DNA of 64,000 nucleotides from Bradyrhizobium sp. CCGUVB1N3 (GCF_024199925.1 NZ_JANADR010000001.1:5149501-5213500); one strand, 5' to 3'. Positions 30,244 through 38,859 are shown, counted from the stretch's first letter. The notes: generated by a model from the letters alone, not told the origin. Translations and numbers: made by a program.

Positions 30244-31101
30244 TCATCTGGCACAGACAGCGGAGTAGGTGGCGTCCGGCATTTCAGCCTCTGAAAACCC
30301 ATATTTCACCAAGATCTTCAACAGCGTGCCGTCAGTTCGCATCGACTTCAGTTGCTCGTCATAAGCGTTGCGGAAGTCGGCATCTTCCTGGCGGAAGGCG
30401 ACAGCTGCGTAGTTGAAGCGTGGATTGCCCGCGGCGTCCCGTTTGCCCGTGAAAGGTGTGGCACGTTCAACGCCCTTATCTTTGATGTCGTTGTACAGAG
30501 CGGCGATGGACGCGGCGGTGGCCGAGACCGCATCGACGCGACCGGCAACGAGTGCCGAAATCGCGGCCTGATTGTCAGGAAACAGGATCTGCCGGTCGCT
30601 TGGCACGCCTGCCGCCAATGCGTCCGCCGCCGTGGTGAAGCCCCGAGCGGTTCCAATTGTTGCGCCGGGATTCTTCGCGACATCCTCATAGCTGTGCAAG
30701 TTCTTGGGGTTGCCGGCTTTCACCAACAACGCATCAGCCATTTTGATGTCTGGATCGCCGAACGCTACCAGTCGACAACGTTCGGGAGTGATGAATAATC
30801 CTGCCGTCACGACGTCCACCCGATGCGCCTGGAGTGCAGGGATCAGGGCGCCAAATTCCGTGCTGACGGCCTCGAACTTCTTTACGCCCATCCGGCTGAG
30901 CGCCGTCCGAAGCACATCAACGGAGAACCCGTTAAACTCGCCGTTCGCGTCCTTTAGTCCCCACGGCGCCTGATTATAAACGGCAACTCGGACTGAACCG
31001 GCGCTGAGAGCCTGCTGGTATGTGGAATCGGCATGCGCCGCCGTCGCCGCAATCAATCCTGCGCAAATCGCCAAACACGATGACAAGCTTGACTTGAGCA
31101 T
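30244..31101 (-). CDS. ABC transporter substrate-binding protein, EhuB-like (copy 2)
   Basis: A 285-residue family-3 binding protein with a signal peptide ending near TAAHA. The mature part shares long motifs with the first copy: FGALIPALQAHRVDVV, ITPERCRLVAF, NPKNLHSYEDVAKNP and KGVERATPFTG. GGAGG precedes the ATG. It is followed by the M20 hydrolase, and operator D lies just upstream, shared with the divergent M24 gene. Two paralogous binding proteins may widen the substrate range of one permease pair. Confidence 0.87.
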   Translation of the reverse strand: MLKSSLSSCLAICAGLIAATAAHADSTYQQALSAGSVRVAVYNQAPWGLKDANGEFNGFSVDVLRTALSRMGVKKFEAVSTEFGALIPALQAHRVDVVTAGLFITPERCRLVAFGDPDIKMADALLVKAGNPKNLHSYEDVAKNPGATIGTARGFTTAADALAAGVPSDRQILFPDNQAAISALVAGRVDAVSATAASIAALYNDIKDKGVERATPFTGKRDAAGNPRFNYAAVAFRQEDADFRNAYDEQLKSMRTDGTLLKILVKYGFSEAEMPDATYSAVCAR

Positions 31102-31141
31102 GACCGCCTCCTCAGCCTCCAGATCCGTTGACCATAAAGCT

Positions 31142-31152
31142 ATACCCGGTAT
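31142..31152. promoter_or_regulatory. Candidate GntR operator D (ATACCCGGTAT)
   Basis: An exact palindrome copy in the 111-bp divergent gap between the second binding-protein gene and the M24 hydrolase gene, followed within 15 bp by GTCAATGG. It is placed to control both directions. Confidence 0.65.
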
Positions 31153-31212
31153 ACCGTGTCGTCAATGGACCGGTACCGGGAATTGTAGCCGGTCGGATCG
31201 GAAGGGATCACG

Positions 31213-32388
31213 ATGGCAATGAATCTGCAGGGTGAAGAAGTGGCGCGGAGAATGGAGAGGCTTCGCCAAGAGATGGCACACCGCTCCATTGACGCCTTCG
31301 TTCTGACTGATCAGTCCAACTTCGAGTACTTTACCGGATACAAGTCGCTGTTCTGGACTTCCAAAACACGTCCATTTTTCGCGGTCATCTTTGCCAACGA
31401 CAGTGCGGCCATCGCAATCGCAAGCACGGCCGAGGCGCGGACCGTGAAGCAGTCGGCCGGAATGCCTGCAAGCCTCCGATTCGAATTCTACACCGGGTTC
31501 ATCGAAGCGGGCCTAGCGAAGTTGCTGGAGGTTGTAACACCCAAGCTGCCCGCATCGCCGGTGATTGCAGTTGATTACGGCAATGACCACTTCGGCCGCG
31601 GATCGCTGGTACTCCCTCAAATGTGGCGATCGCATAGCCAGAAGGTCGAGGTCATCGACGGGTCAGCCACCATCTGGGCCGTACGCATGATCAAAAGCGA
31701 ACTTGAAATCCAGTTGAAGCGGCAAGCCATGAAGGTTGCCACTGATGCGTTCTTCACGTGTCTTGAAACACTTAAGATCGGGGACACCGAGGAGCAGTTC
31801 GCCGTTTCGTTGAAACGCGAGATGCTTGCCCAGGGTGCAGAGAGCATACCATGGCTTCCGGTTCGATTCGGGCGCTCAGATATGGCGTATAGTCTCCGGC
31901 CGACGCAAAGAAAGTTGGCTGAAAACGACTACATCTGGGTCGACATCGGATGTGTTCGCGAGGGCTATATGTCCGATGTCAATCGAATCGCCAAAGCTGG
32001 TCGCGTAACGGTGGAAGAACAAGAAGCCTACGGAACTATTCGAAGACTGACGCTCGATTCGCTGCATTCCATCCGCGCCGGCATGACTGGAGGAGACGCG
32101 TTCAGAAAATGCGCGGAGCTCGCGTCCGCAACACCATTTGGTGCACCTGCCGGTGCGGCATCTCGCATTGGACACGGTTCAGGTATTGACCTAACCGAAC
32201 CTCCTTCAATCATGGATAGCTCCGATGAGGTGATCAAGCCTGGCATGATCCTCCATATCGAGCCAAAGTATGAAACGGAACTTGGTGTATTCCAGCTTGA
32301 GGAGGTCGGCGTGGTCCGAGACGCTGGCATAGAAATGCTGACGATAACCGCGCCGGAGATATTTCCGACGATTAGATCCTGTGCATAG
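31213..32388 (+). CDS. M24-family metallohydrolase (Xaa-Pro dipeptidase/ectoine hydrolase-like)
   Basis: A 391-residue pita-bread-fold hydrolase. The five metal ligands of the family are all recognisable: Asp244 (VDIGC), Asp255 (GYMSDVNR), His321 (IGHGSG), Glu350 (HIEPKYE) and the Glu in QLEEVGVV near 364. Creatinases of the same fold lack the metal site, so this is a metal-dependent peptidase-like or ring-opening hydrolase. The DoeA/EutD ectoine hydrolases are in this family, and the neighbouring ehu-like importer makes an ectoine-like or cyclic amino-acid substrate plausible but not shown. Confidence 0.83.
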   Translation: MAMNLQGEEVARRMERLRQEMAHRSIDAFVLTDQSNFEYFTGYKSLFWTSKTRPFFAVIFANDSAAIAIASTAEARTVKQSAGMPASLRFEFYTGFIEAGLAKLLEVVTPKLPASPVIAVDYGNDHFGRGSLVLPQMWRSHSQKVEVIDGSATIWAVRMIKSELEIQLKRQAMKVATDAFFTCLETLKIGDTEEQFAVSLKREMLAQGAESIPWLPVRFGRSDMAYSLRPTQRKLAENDYIWVDIGCVREGYMSDVNRIAKAGRVTVEEQEAYGTIRRLTLDSLHSIRAGMTGGDAFRKCAELASATPFGAPAGAASRIGHGSGIDLTEPPSIMDSSDEVIKPGMILHIEPKYETELGVFQLEEVGVVRDAGIEMLTITAPEIFPTIRSCA

Positions 32389-32865
32389 CAGCTGATCCAG
32401 ATCGGGAAAGCATAGGCCGCGAAGAGGGTGACAACGTAACTCCGGGGGTTAGGGGATTGAATTGACCTAGCGATGTTCGATCTCCCGGACAGAAGGTATG
32501 GCAAGCGCTATTGGAGACTGCGCGCTCGCCGCAACAATTGCTACCGTAGGAGCGTACTACGCCTGCTTCAGCCCGGTCTGTCTACCCTGGTGCGAAAACC
32601 GGCCTCGAACTTCCGAGATGGACTTTGCCGAAGGCCAGCAGTTTCCGCAGTTGATGGTCGAGCGGTCTCGGGAGCAACTGGCGACCGCCCCGCACACGGC
32701 GCCATAGACTTTGCGATAGTGAGTAGCGAACGAGTCGTGCTTGGAAGTGAAGTTGATGGTCGTTTCAGGGCCGAAGCGAAGGAGGCGCTGAAGCAGCGCA
32801 AGCAAATGAAATGACCCATTCAAGAGAAACCTTGGTCACAGACGACTCGCCATAAGGCTTCAACC
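32389..32865. other. Intergenic region between cargo 2 and the second LysR gene
   Basis: A 477-bp stretch with only short frames that I cannot support as genes. The left part should contain the end of the M24 transcript. The right end, about 20 bp before the LysR start, is where similarity with the first LysR locus begins, so a recombination breakpoint probably lies in this gap. Confidence 0.45.
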
Positions 32866-33783
32866 GTGCCAGTGGAATTTCGCGATCTACGCTGGGCGAT
32901 CGCCGCGTCCCAGCACCGAAGCCTCCGCCAAGCGGCAGAGACGCTCAGGGTCAAGCAGTCGACGCTTAGTCGCTGCCTGCGCAATCTCGAGCACAAGGTC
33001 GGCAGCACGCTGTTCGAACGCACCAACGGCGGCACGCGACCGACTATCCAAGGTCTCGAATTCCTCGACGCCGCCCGGCGCATCGTGGGTGAGACGGAGG
33101 CCATAACGGCGCGCCTCAAGACTCACTCGCGTGGCGAGAGCGGCCGATTGATCATCGGCATCCATGCTTCCCTCTCAGCCGGCAATCTCCGGGCTACCCT
33201 CCTGGAGCACCGGCAGCGCTTCCCCGATGTCGATCCACATCTGGTCGACGGGACGGGAGACCAACTGATTTCCGATCTCGTCAATTCCGCGATTGATATC
33301 GCCCTCGTGGCCGAGCCCAATCCGAGGTGGAACGACAAGTCATTATTGGTCTGGAGCGAACGTGTCGTCGTCGCCCTTCCCGAACATCATCCGCTGACAG
33401 CCCGCAATGTGGTTCATTGGGGCGAACTGCGGCAGGAAACCCTGTTGTTGTCACAGCACGGCCCGGGACCGGAATTCCACAAACTGCTCATCAGCAAGTT
33501 GGGAGCTTCCGATCCATGCCCGGTGCTTCGTCATGATGTATCGCTCGATCGGCTCCTCACCCTGGTCGGCGCCGGCTGGGGGATGCTGCTGGCCTTGGAA
33601 GGTGCGACCGGCGCTGTCTATCCGGGCGTCACCTTCCGCGAGGTGCATGATGCAGAGGGCCCAACCCGGCTGAGCTTCCGCGCTTACTGGCGGCAGGCCA
33701 ACGGCAATCCATCACTACGCCCATTCCTCGACCTGCTTCGTGAGCGTTATCCGGATCTCTCAGCTGAGCCAGGAACGAGCTGA
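32866..33783 (+). CDS. LysR-family regulator, copy 2
   Basis: A 305-residue GTG-start LysR protein almost identical to the one at 8545-9462, with about ten residue differences by eye (for example Met26 to Thr, Thr252 to Val, and a different last residue). The silent differences are numerous, so the two are not a fresh duplication; they look like orthologous ends of two related elements. The downstream sequence also matches copy 1 for about 85 bp before a deletion junction. Both copies appear intact. Confidence 0.85.
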   Translation: MPVEFRDLRWAIAASQHRSLRQAAETLRVKQSTLSRCLRNLEHKVGSTLFERTNGGTRPTIQGLEFLDAARRIVGETEAITARLKTHSRGESGRLIIGIHASLSAGNLRATLLEHRQRFPDVDPHLVDGTGDQLISDLVNSAIDIALVAEPNPRWNDKSLLVWSERVVVALPEHHPLTARNVVHWGELRQETLLLSQHGPGPEFHKLLISKLGASDPCPVLRHDVSLDRLLTLVGAGWGMLLALEGATGAVYPGVTFREVHDAEGPTRLSFRAYWRQANGNPSLRPFLDLLRERYPDLSAEPGTS

Positions 33784-33900
33784 ACAGCACCTCGCCGGGC
33801 CTTCGCAAACGCTCGGTCGGTCGCCATAAAGCGCTCGATCATCGGCGAGATCAGTTTGGCGGGCTCGCCCAATGGCTGTCGACCTCGTCCTCGAGCCCGG
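33784..33900 (-). pseudogene. Fused remnants of DUF2274 and trbI (deleted second trb locus)
   Basis: The first 84 bp match the 3' end of the DUF2274 gene (9463-9547) with scattered substitutions; the encoded segment PMIERFMATDRAFAKAR is preserved. At about 33867 the match jumps to an internal trbI segment equivalent to 9937-9969, in which LEDEVDSHW can still be read, and then stops. About 390 bp between these points is missing relative to the intact locus. This is direct evidence that a second trb operon once followed the second LysR gene and was lost. Confidence 0.8.
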
Positions 33901-34091
33901 ACAATTGTCTCTGGTGTCCCCGTCCTCGCATTCTCGCCGACCAACATCGTGACCGTGTGCGTTGGGGACATTGATTACGCAGCGTCGATTCTTACCCAGG
34001 AATTGCTTGCGATGCACGGTATTGAACCGCTACCGCGGCGGGATTTTCGTCCGCGCGGGTAGGCGATCATCAAACCATCGAGCAGGTTCCC

Positions 34092-34523
34092 TCACGTGGG
34101 CTCGCTCTCCTGAATATCCTCCGGGATCTCCTGCCGGAGCTTCGGCCCTTGATTCAGCCGTCGCCCGAGGGCCGCAACGAAATTGTCGTAGCGCGCACCC
34201 GCCTGCGCCCGCGCCGCCTTCGCGGCCGGTTCGGGGAGTGGCGGTGACGTCGTGAGCCAAAACCGAACGAACAGCGCCAAGGTTTCGACCGAGATCCCCA
34301 TGTCGCGCTCGAGGCGCGCGATGCGACGATCAATTTGGTCGAGTCGCTTGGCAATGGCAGCCTCCCTCCGCTCGTCGGCATCCGGCGACAGGAATGACGC
34401 GATCGCGGCTTCGGCGATGAGAGACATCGGCTGCTCGCGGCGGGTGGCATAGGCTGACAACGTTTTCATGACCTCCGGGTCGAGATAGACCGACATCTGA
34501 GCTTTCTTCTTCGGTGCGGTCAT
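34092..34523 (-). CDS. CopG/ribbon-helix-helix protein next to traG
   Basis: A 143-residue protein. The first 50 residues are a ribbon-helix-helix fold (QMSVYLDPEVMKTLSAYATR, then an alanine-rich helix), followed by a coiled region (AKRLDQIDRRIARLERDM) and a variable tail. It lies 6 bp downstream of traG. In this ICE family such a gene links traG to trbB, so its present separation from trbB marks the insertion point of cargo 2. It may regulate transfer genes. Confidence 0.78.
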   Translation of the reverse strand: MTAPKKKAQMSVYLDPEVMKTLSAYATRREQPMSLIAEAAIASFLSPDADERREAAIAKRLDQIDRRIARLERDMGISVETLALFVRFWLTTSPPLPEPAAKAARAQAGARYDNFVAALGRRLNQGPKLRQEIPEDIQESEPT

Positions 34524-34529
34524 GCTGCC

Positions 34530-36512
34530 TCACAATCCGAGATCGTCGCCGGGATCGAGCGATGCTTGGCGCGCGACGCCCTGCATCACATCGTTCATGC
34601 GCCTGATCCGCGGGGCATCTTCGTCGAACTCGTCGGCAAGATCGGCCGCGAACTCGTTGTCGAGCGGTTCGGTCTTCTCCACAGTGTCGTGACCCAGTTC
34701 ATGCTGCCGCCGACGATCGGCGATCTTCGGATCCTCTACGTCGGTCTCGTCGTTGGCCGAGGCCGGAGGGGGCATGGGGCGCGGCGGGAGTGGCCGTAAA
34801 CTCCAATCGTCCGGCCGTGTGTCGTTGGGCTTGGTCAGCATCGGCGGCGCCAAAATGCGCTCCTGGAAACGAGTGTCCTCGTAGTAGCGCGCCTTCCTCG
34901 CGCGGATCGGATGCAGGCCGGACATCATGACGATCTCGTCCGAGGGCGGAAGCTGCATCATCTCGCCAGGCGTCAACAGCGGCCGGGCGGTCTCCGACCG
35001 CGATACCATGAGGTGACCGAGCCAAGGTGCCAGCCGGCTGCCGGCATAGTTCTTCATCGCCTTCATCTCAGTCGCCATCCCCAACGCGTCAGACACCCGT
35101 TTCGCCGTCCGTTCGTCATTGGTCGCGAAGCTGACCCGGACGTGACAGTTGTCGAGGATCGAATTGTTCGGCCCATAGGCCTTCTCGATCTGGTTCAGCG
35201 ACTGGGCGATCAGGAAGCTCTTGATGCCGTAACCTGCCATGAAGGCGAGCGCCGACTCAAAGAAGTCGAGCCGGCCGAGCGCGGGGAATTCGTCGAGCAT
35301 CAGGAGGAGCCGGTGCCGGCCTGCCTTGGCCATCAGATCCTCGGTCAAGCGGCGGCCGATCTGGTTGAGGATCAGCCGGATCAGCGGCTTGGTGCGGTTA
35401 ATGTCCGATGGCGGCACCACAAGGTAAAGCGTGGTCGCTCGCTCTGCGCCGACGATGTCGGCGATCCGCCAGTCGCAGCGACGCGTCACCTCCGCCACCA
35501 CGGGATCCCGATAGAGACCGAGGAACGACATCGCCGTGCTGAGGACACCGGAGCGTTCATTACCGGATTTGTTCAAGAGTTCTCGCGCGGCGGAGGCGAC
35601 GACGGGATGGACACCGGCCTCACCGAGATGCGCCGTCCGCATCATCGCAGCGAGCGTCGATTCGATCGGCCGCTTGGGATCGGATAGGAAGGCCGCAACG
35701 CCGGCGAGGGTCTTGTCCTCCTCGGCATAGAGGACGTGGAGGATGGCACCGACCAGAAGCGCGTGGCTGGTCTTCTCCCAATGGTTCCGCTTCTCGAGGC
35801 TGCCCTCGGGGTCGACAAGAATGTCGGCGATATTCTGGACATCTCGCACCTCCCACTCGCCGTGCCGCACTTCCAGCAACGGGTTGTAGGCTGACGACTT
35901 CGCATTGGTCGGATCGAACAGAAGAACCCGGCCATGCCCCGCACGAAAGCCAGCGGTCAGCTGCCAGTTCTCACCCTTGATGTCGTGGACGATCGCCGAT
36001 CCCGGCCAGGTCAGCAGCGACGGGATGACGAGGCCGACGCCCTTGCCCGATCTCGTGGGAGCGAAGCACAGGACGTGCTCCGGTCCATCATGGCGGAGAT
36101 AGGCGCGTTCGAACCGGCCGAGAACCACGCCATCAGGCCCGAGCAGGCCGGCCTGCGCGATCTCCTTCGCCTCGGCCCATCGTGCAGAGCCATAGGTCTC
36201 GGCATTTTGGGCTTCGCGGGCGCGCCAGACCGACATGCCGATCGCAACCGCCGCGGCGATGATGCCGCCGGATGCTGCGATATAGGCACCCTCGATGAAT
36301 ACGTGCGGCGCATAGGCATCGTAGGCATACCACCACCAGAAGAAGGCAGGCGGAAGGTAGATCGGAAAACCGAGCAGTTCGAACCAGGGTTGCCCGAGTT
36401 GAGATTGGAAGCCGAGCTGCCACGCCGTCCATTCCGTTGCGGTCCAGATCGTCAACAAGACGATCACTAAGACAGTGATAACCTGCCCCCAGAGGATCTT
36501 GGTCGCGGACAT
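34530..36512 (-). CDS. traG: Type IV coupling protein TraG (VirD4-like)
   Basis: A 660-residue coupling protein. N-terminal membrane segments lie at about 10-27 and 77-95. The Walker A motif APTRSGKGVG is at about 151-160 and Walker B LLMLDEFPALG further on, followed by the VirD4 signature NLSILDNCHV-type region (NNSILDNCHVRVSFATND). It links the relaxosome to the Trb channel and pumps DNA. Gene order relaxase-traG-CopG on the minus strand is standard for this ICE family. Confidence 0.95.
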   Translation of the reverse strand: MSATKILWGQVITVLVIVLLTIWTATEWTAWQLGFQSQLGQPWFELLGFPIYLPPAFFWWWYAYDAYAPHVFIEGAYIAASGGIIAAAVAIGMSVWRAREAQNAETYGSARWAEAKEIAQAGLLGPDGVVLGRFERAYLRHDGPEHVLCFAPTRSGKGVGLVIPSLLTWPGSAIVHDIKGENWQLTAGFRAGHGRVLLFDPTNAKSSAYNPLLEVRHGEWEVRDVQNIADILVDPEGSLEKRNHWEKTSHALLVGAILHVLYAEEDKTLAGVAAFLSDPKRPIESTLAAMMRTAHLGEAGVHPVVASAARELLNKSGNERSGVLSTAMSFLGLYRDPVVAEVTRRCDWRIADIVGAERATTLYLVVPPSDINRTKPLIRLILNQIGRRLTEDLMAKAGRHRLLLMLDEFPALGRLDFFESALAFMAGYGIKSFLIAQSLNQIEKAYGPNNSILDNCHVRVSFATNDERTAKRVSDALGMATEMKAMKNYAGSRLAPWLGHLMVSRSETARPLLTPGEMMQLPPSDEIVMMSGLHPIRARKARYYEDTRFQERILAPPMLTKPNDTRPDDWSLRPLPPRPMPPPASANDETDVEDPKIADRRRQHELGHDTVEKTEPLDNEFAADLADEFDEDAPRIRRMNDVMQGVARQASLDPGDDLGL

Positions 36513-36552
36513 GGCGGGCCCCTTTCATGAATTCGGTGATTGCTGGGATCGC

Positions 36553-38292
36553 TCACAGGCCGAGCCCGCGGCTGCGCCCAAAACCCCAGTCGACGCCACC
36601 GTGGTCGCGGGCGACGCCGGAGACATGGCGACCGAGTTGCTTTTCGAGTGAGGGGGTCCAGGGCACGAGCTGGAAGCCGAGGCCGTCGTCGATCATGGCA
36701 AATCGACCGGAGGCGAGCACGAAGCGCTGTCGATAGGTCCCAGCGACATAATCGCCGGTGACCGACGGATTGTATGGTTGGCCCGTCTCGGCCGCGACCT
36801 GCTGACCAAGAGCTTCCACCTCCCGGCGGCGCAGCGTGGCCACGAGGTTCTTCGAAAACACCAATCCGCGTGCCTGGCGCTCAGCAAAACCTTGCTCGAT
36901 CAGCTGCTCGGCCCGCCGTTCCATGGCTTGCCGCACCTCGGCGCCGAAGCCAGCCTGGCCAAGTGCCACCGGATCGCGCGCGACCGCCTGTCGGTCGAGC
37001 CATGTCGCGCCACTCGCCATCACCTGCGCTTCGATCGAAAGATCGGAGCGAACGGCCAGCGCCAGGCGACGCTGTCCTCGCGCATCATCGAATTTGCGGA
37101 GTTCGACGATCGAGCCTGGTGCACTGTCGCCGGCAGCATCAAGATCGGCGAGCCTGATATGGTGGGTACGGCCATCGACGCCGTCGACGACGGCATAGGC
37201 AGTCCCCTTGAGCTCGTCGTCGAGACCGCGATCGACGAGGCGTCCGATCACGGGGACGTCGAGGCTTTCGCCGGCCAACACGTAACTCGCAGTCCCGCGC
37301 TCGATGCCGCGTTCAGTCAGGCTACGGTGAATGCGTTTGATGATGTCGCCGCGATCGCCAAGCTCGCGCAAGGTCGTCTCAGCGGCCTCGTCCATGACCC
37401 ATTGACCCGGCCCGAGTTGATGCGCAAGGCCAAGGCCCTCGAGGCGCCGCAGCCGGCCAACCTTCAGCGCATGGAACTGATCGGGCTGCTGGGCCGGATC
37501 GGGCGCAAGGTCGATGACGCCGTGCCGGCCTGCGTCGCGAACAAGCTGGCGATCGAGCTGGGTCCAGCGTTCGGCGTCGACCTGATGCTCGAGCGAGCGG
37601 CGGATGTCGAGATCGGAGCGCAGGCCGAGTTCTTGTGTAACCAAGTCCTGCGCGCGGGCACGCATGCCCTCCTTGATGTAGGCGCGCGAGATCACGAGGT
37701 CCTGGCCGTCCTCCGTAACCCCACGCACGAGGATGTGGACGTGCGGATGCTGGGTATTCCAATGATCGACCGCAACCCAGTCGAGCTTGGTGCCGAGATC
37801 CTTCTCCATCTGGCCAACCAGTTCGCAGGCGAAACCTTTGAGGTCGGCCATATCGGCTGCGTCCTCCGGCGAGACGATGAAGCGGAAATGGTGCCGGTCA
37901 TTCTGGCAGCGCTCGGCGAAAGCCTTGGGATCGGCATCGTCGGTCTCGGGGTCGAACAGGTGGGCCTTCTCCCCGTCCCGGGTGACGCCCTCGCGCCGGA
38001 GATAGCCGAGATGCGCGGCGAGCGGCGCGGAACGCACTGAATGACGGACGACCCGGGTCTTGATGGTCACCAGACGTGAGCGGCCGGTAAGCTGACGGTT
38101 CGCCCGTTCGCTGGCAACCCGGCCGCGGCCGAAGCGCGAGTGACGATGACTCGCGAGACGGCCAGATCGCGACACGCCGCCGCCGGCGCGCTGCGCAGCC
38201 GCGAGCGCCTGGGCGATGAACGGCTTGGCTCGCTGGCTCCGCGAGGAGCGGATGCGGCCGGGCCGAGGCTGAAATTCCTTCTCCTCAGCCAT
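36553..38292 (-). CDS. Relaxase/mobilization nuclease with DUF3363 domain (RlxS-like)
   Basis: A 579-residue relaxase. The nickase domain shows HHFRFIVSPEDA (about 134-145) and the metal-binding histidine triad in HWNTQHPHVHILVRG (177-191), with the DUF3363 region making up the C-terminal half. It should nick oriT, attach covalently to the 5' end and pilot the strand. ATG 38292 has GAGG six bases upstream; an extension further upstream would read through the repeat-rich region. The catalytic tyrosine cannot be picked by eye. The region just upstream is the best oriT candidate. Confidence 0.9.
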   Translation of the reverse strand: MAEEKEFQPRPGRIRSSRSQRAKPFIAQALAAAQRAGGGVSRSGRLASHRHSRFGRGRVASERANRQLTGRSRLVTIKTRVVRHSVRSAPLAAHLGYLRREGVTRDGEKAHLFDPETDDADPKAFAERCQNDRHHFRFIVSPEDAADMADLKGFACELVGQMEKDLGTKLDWVAVDHWNTQHPHVHILVRGVTEDGQDLVISRAYIKEGMRARAQDLVTQELGLRSDLDIRRSLEHQVDAERWTQLDRQLVRDAGRHGVIDLAPDPAQQPDQFHALKVGRLRRLEGLGLAHQLGPGQWVMDEAAETTLRELGDRGDIIKRIHRSLTERGIERGTASYVLAGESLDVPVIGRLVDRGLDDELKGTAYAVVDGVDGRTHHIRLADLDAAGDSAPGSIVELRKFDDARGQRRLALAVRSDLSIEAQVMASGATWLDRQAVARDPVALGQAGFGAEVRQAMERRAEQLIEQGFAERQARGLVFSKNLVATLRRREVEALGQQVAAETGQPYNPSVTGDYVAGTYRQRFVLASGRFAMIDDGLGFQLVPWTPSLEKQLGRHVSGVARDHGGVDWGFGRSRGLGL

Positions 38293-38302
38293 GGCTAGCC
38301 TC

Positions 38303-38435
38303 GGCAATGTGCGAATTTGAGAATCCGTGCAATGAGTTGATGGTCGCGCGCACATTGCGTGTCGAAGCCACACATTGCCGGATCAGCAAAAAAAGAAAGC
38401 AAGAACAACCGACCGACCGAGCCGCACATTGCGGC
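38303..38435. repeat. Cluster of five CACATTGC/GCAATGTG repeats (candidate oriT or relaxase control region)
   Basis: Within 133 bp directly upstream of the relaxase start the 8-mer CACATTGC occurs at 38351, 38371 and 38425, its reverse complement GCAATGTG at 38304, and a weaker GTGCAATG at 38327. The last plus-strand copy is itself inside a short palindrome (GCCGCACATTGCGGC). Repeats next to a relaxase gene are typical of oriT regions and of sites for relaxosome accessory proteins or autoregulators. Confidence 0.6.
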
Positions 38436-38637
38436 CTTTTATCTCGCCATCGTTCCGGTCGCTGGTTCCCAGGGCTCAACTTCCAAGCCAACAGACTTTC
38501 GGCACTCGCGGCGATTTGCGACAAAACACGTCGGCTGGCGGCCGATTCATTGCGAACGAGCCGCCGCGACCTGGCGGTTGACTTGCGAAGCCTCCACTGT
38601 TTGCGAGCGCTTGCGATAGCGATCGTTACCCGTAGGG

Positions 38638-38662
38638 CCGAGACACCCATAGGGTGGCTCGG
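38638..38662. repeat. Imperfect inverted repeat upstream of the relaxase
   Basis: Arms CCGAGACACCC and GGGTGGCTCGG pair with one mismatch around an ATA loop, an 11-bp stem. It lies between the CACATTGC cluster and the transglycosylase gene, in the 567-bp non-coding stretch 38293-38859. Such hairpins often flank nic in oriT; it could also be a terminator for the minus-strand operon that ends at 38860. Confidence 0.5.
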
Positions 38663-38859
38663 TGAGGAGCGAAGCGACGAGTAGAGCGCGGGCCGAAGGC
38701 ATCGCCCATATACTATCAGCACGTTATTATCGCACCCCTCCGCTTCGCGGCCGATGGCGGTGGTAAGCTGCCATCGCGCGACCAATAGCCAGACCTCCGC
38801 AGCAAGGACGCAGACGGGCGAGCGTCGATCCTTGTGTTCATGCTGATGACAACGTGCAG

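Noticed and set aside
31213..32388. Creatinase
   Set aside because: Creatinase lacks the five metal ligands of M24 peptidases, and all five are visible here.
19385..32388. Complete ectoine degradation cluster
   Set aside because: The importer and two enzymes resemble ehu/eut/doe parts, but there is no visible DoeB/EutE, EutC or MocR-type EnuR, and the M20 and riboswitch-controlled genes do not belong to that pathway.
33901..34091. Further trb remnants beyond the trbI scrap
   Set aside because: A plus-strand frame with a few plausible residues exists, but I could not match this stretch to any trb gene or to the intact locus.
36778..38040. A 420-codon plus-strand frame opposite the relaxase
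   Set aside because: It is a shadow of the relaxase gene, with no ribosome site and no recognisable domain.
38303..38435. CRISPR array
   Set aside because: The repeats are only 8-9 bp, occur in both orientations and are unevenly spaced, unlike CRISPR repeats; no cas gene is present.
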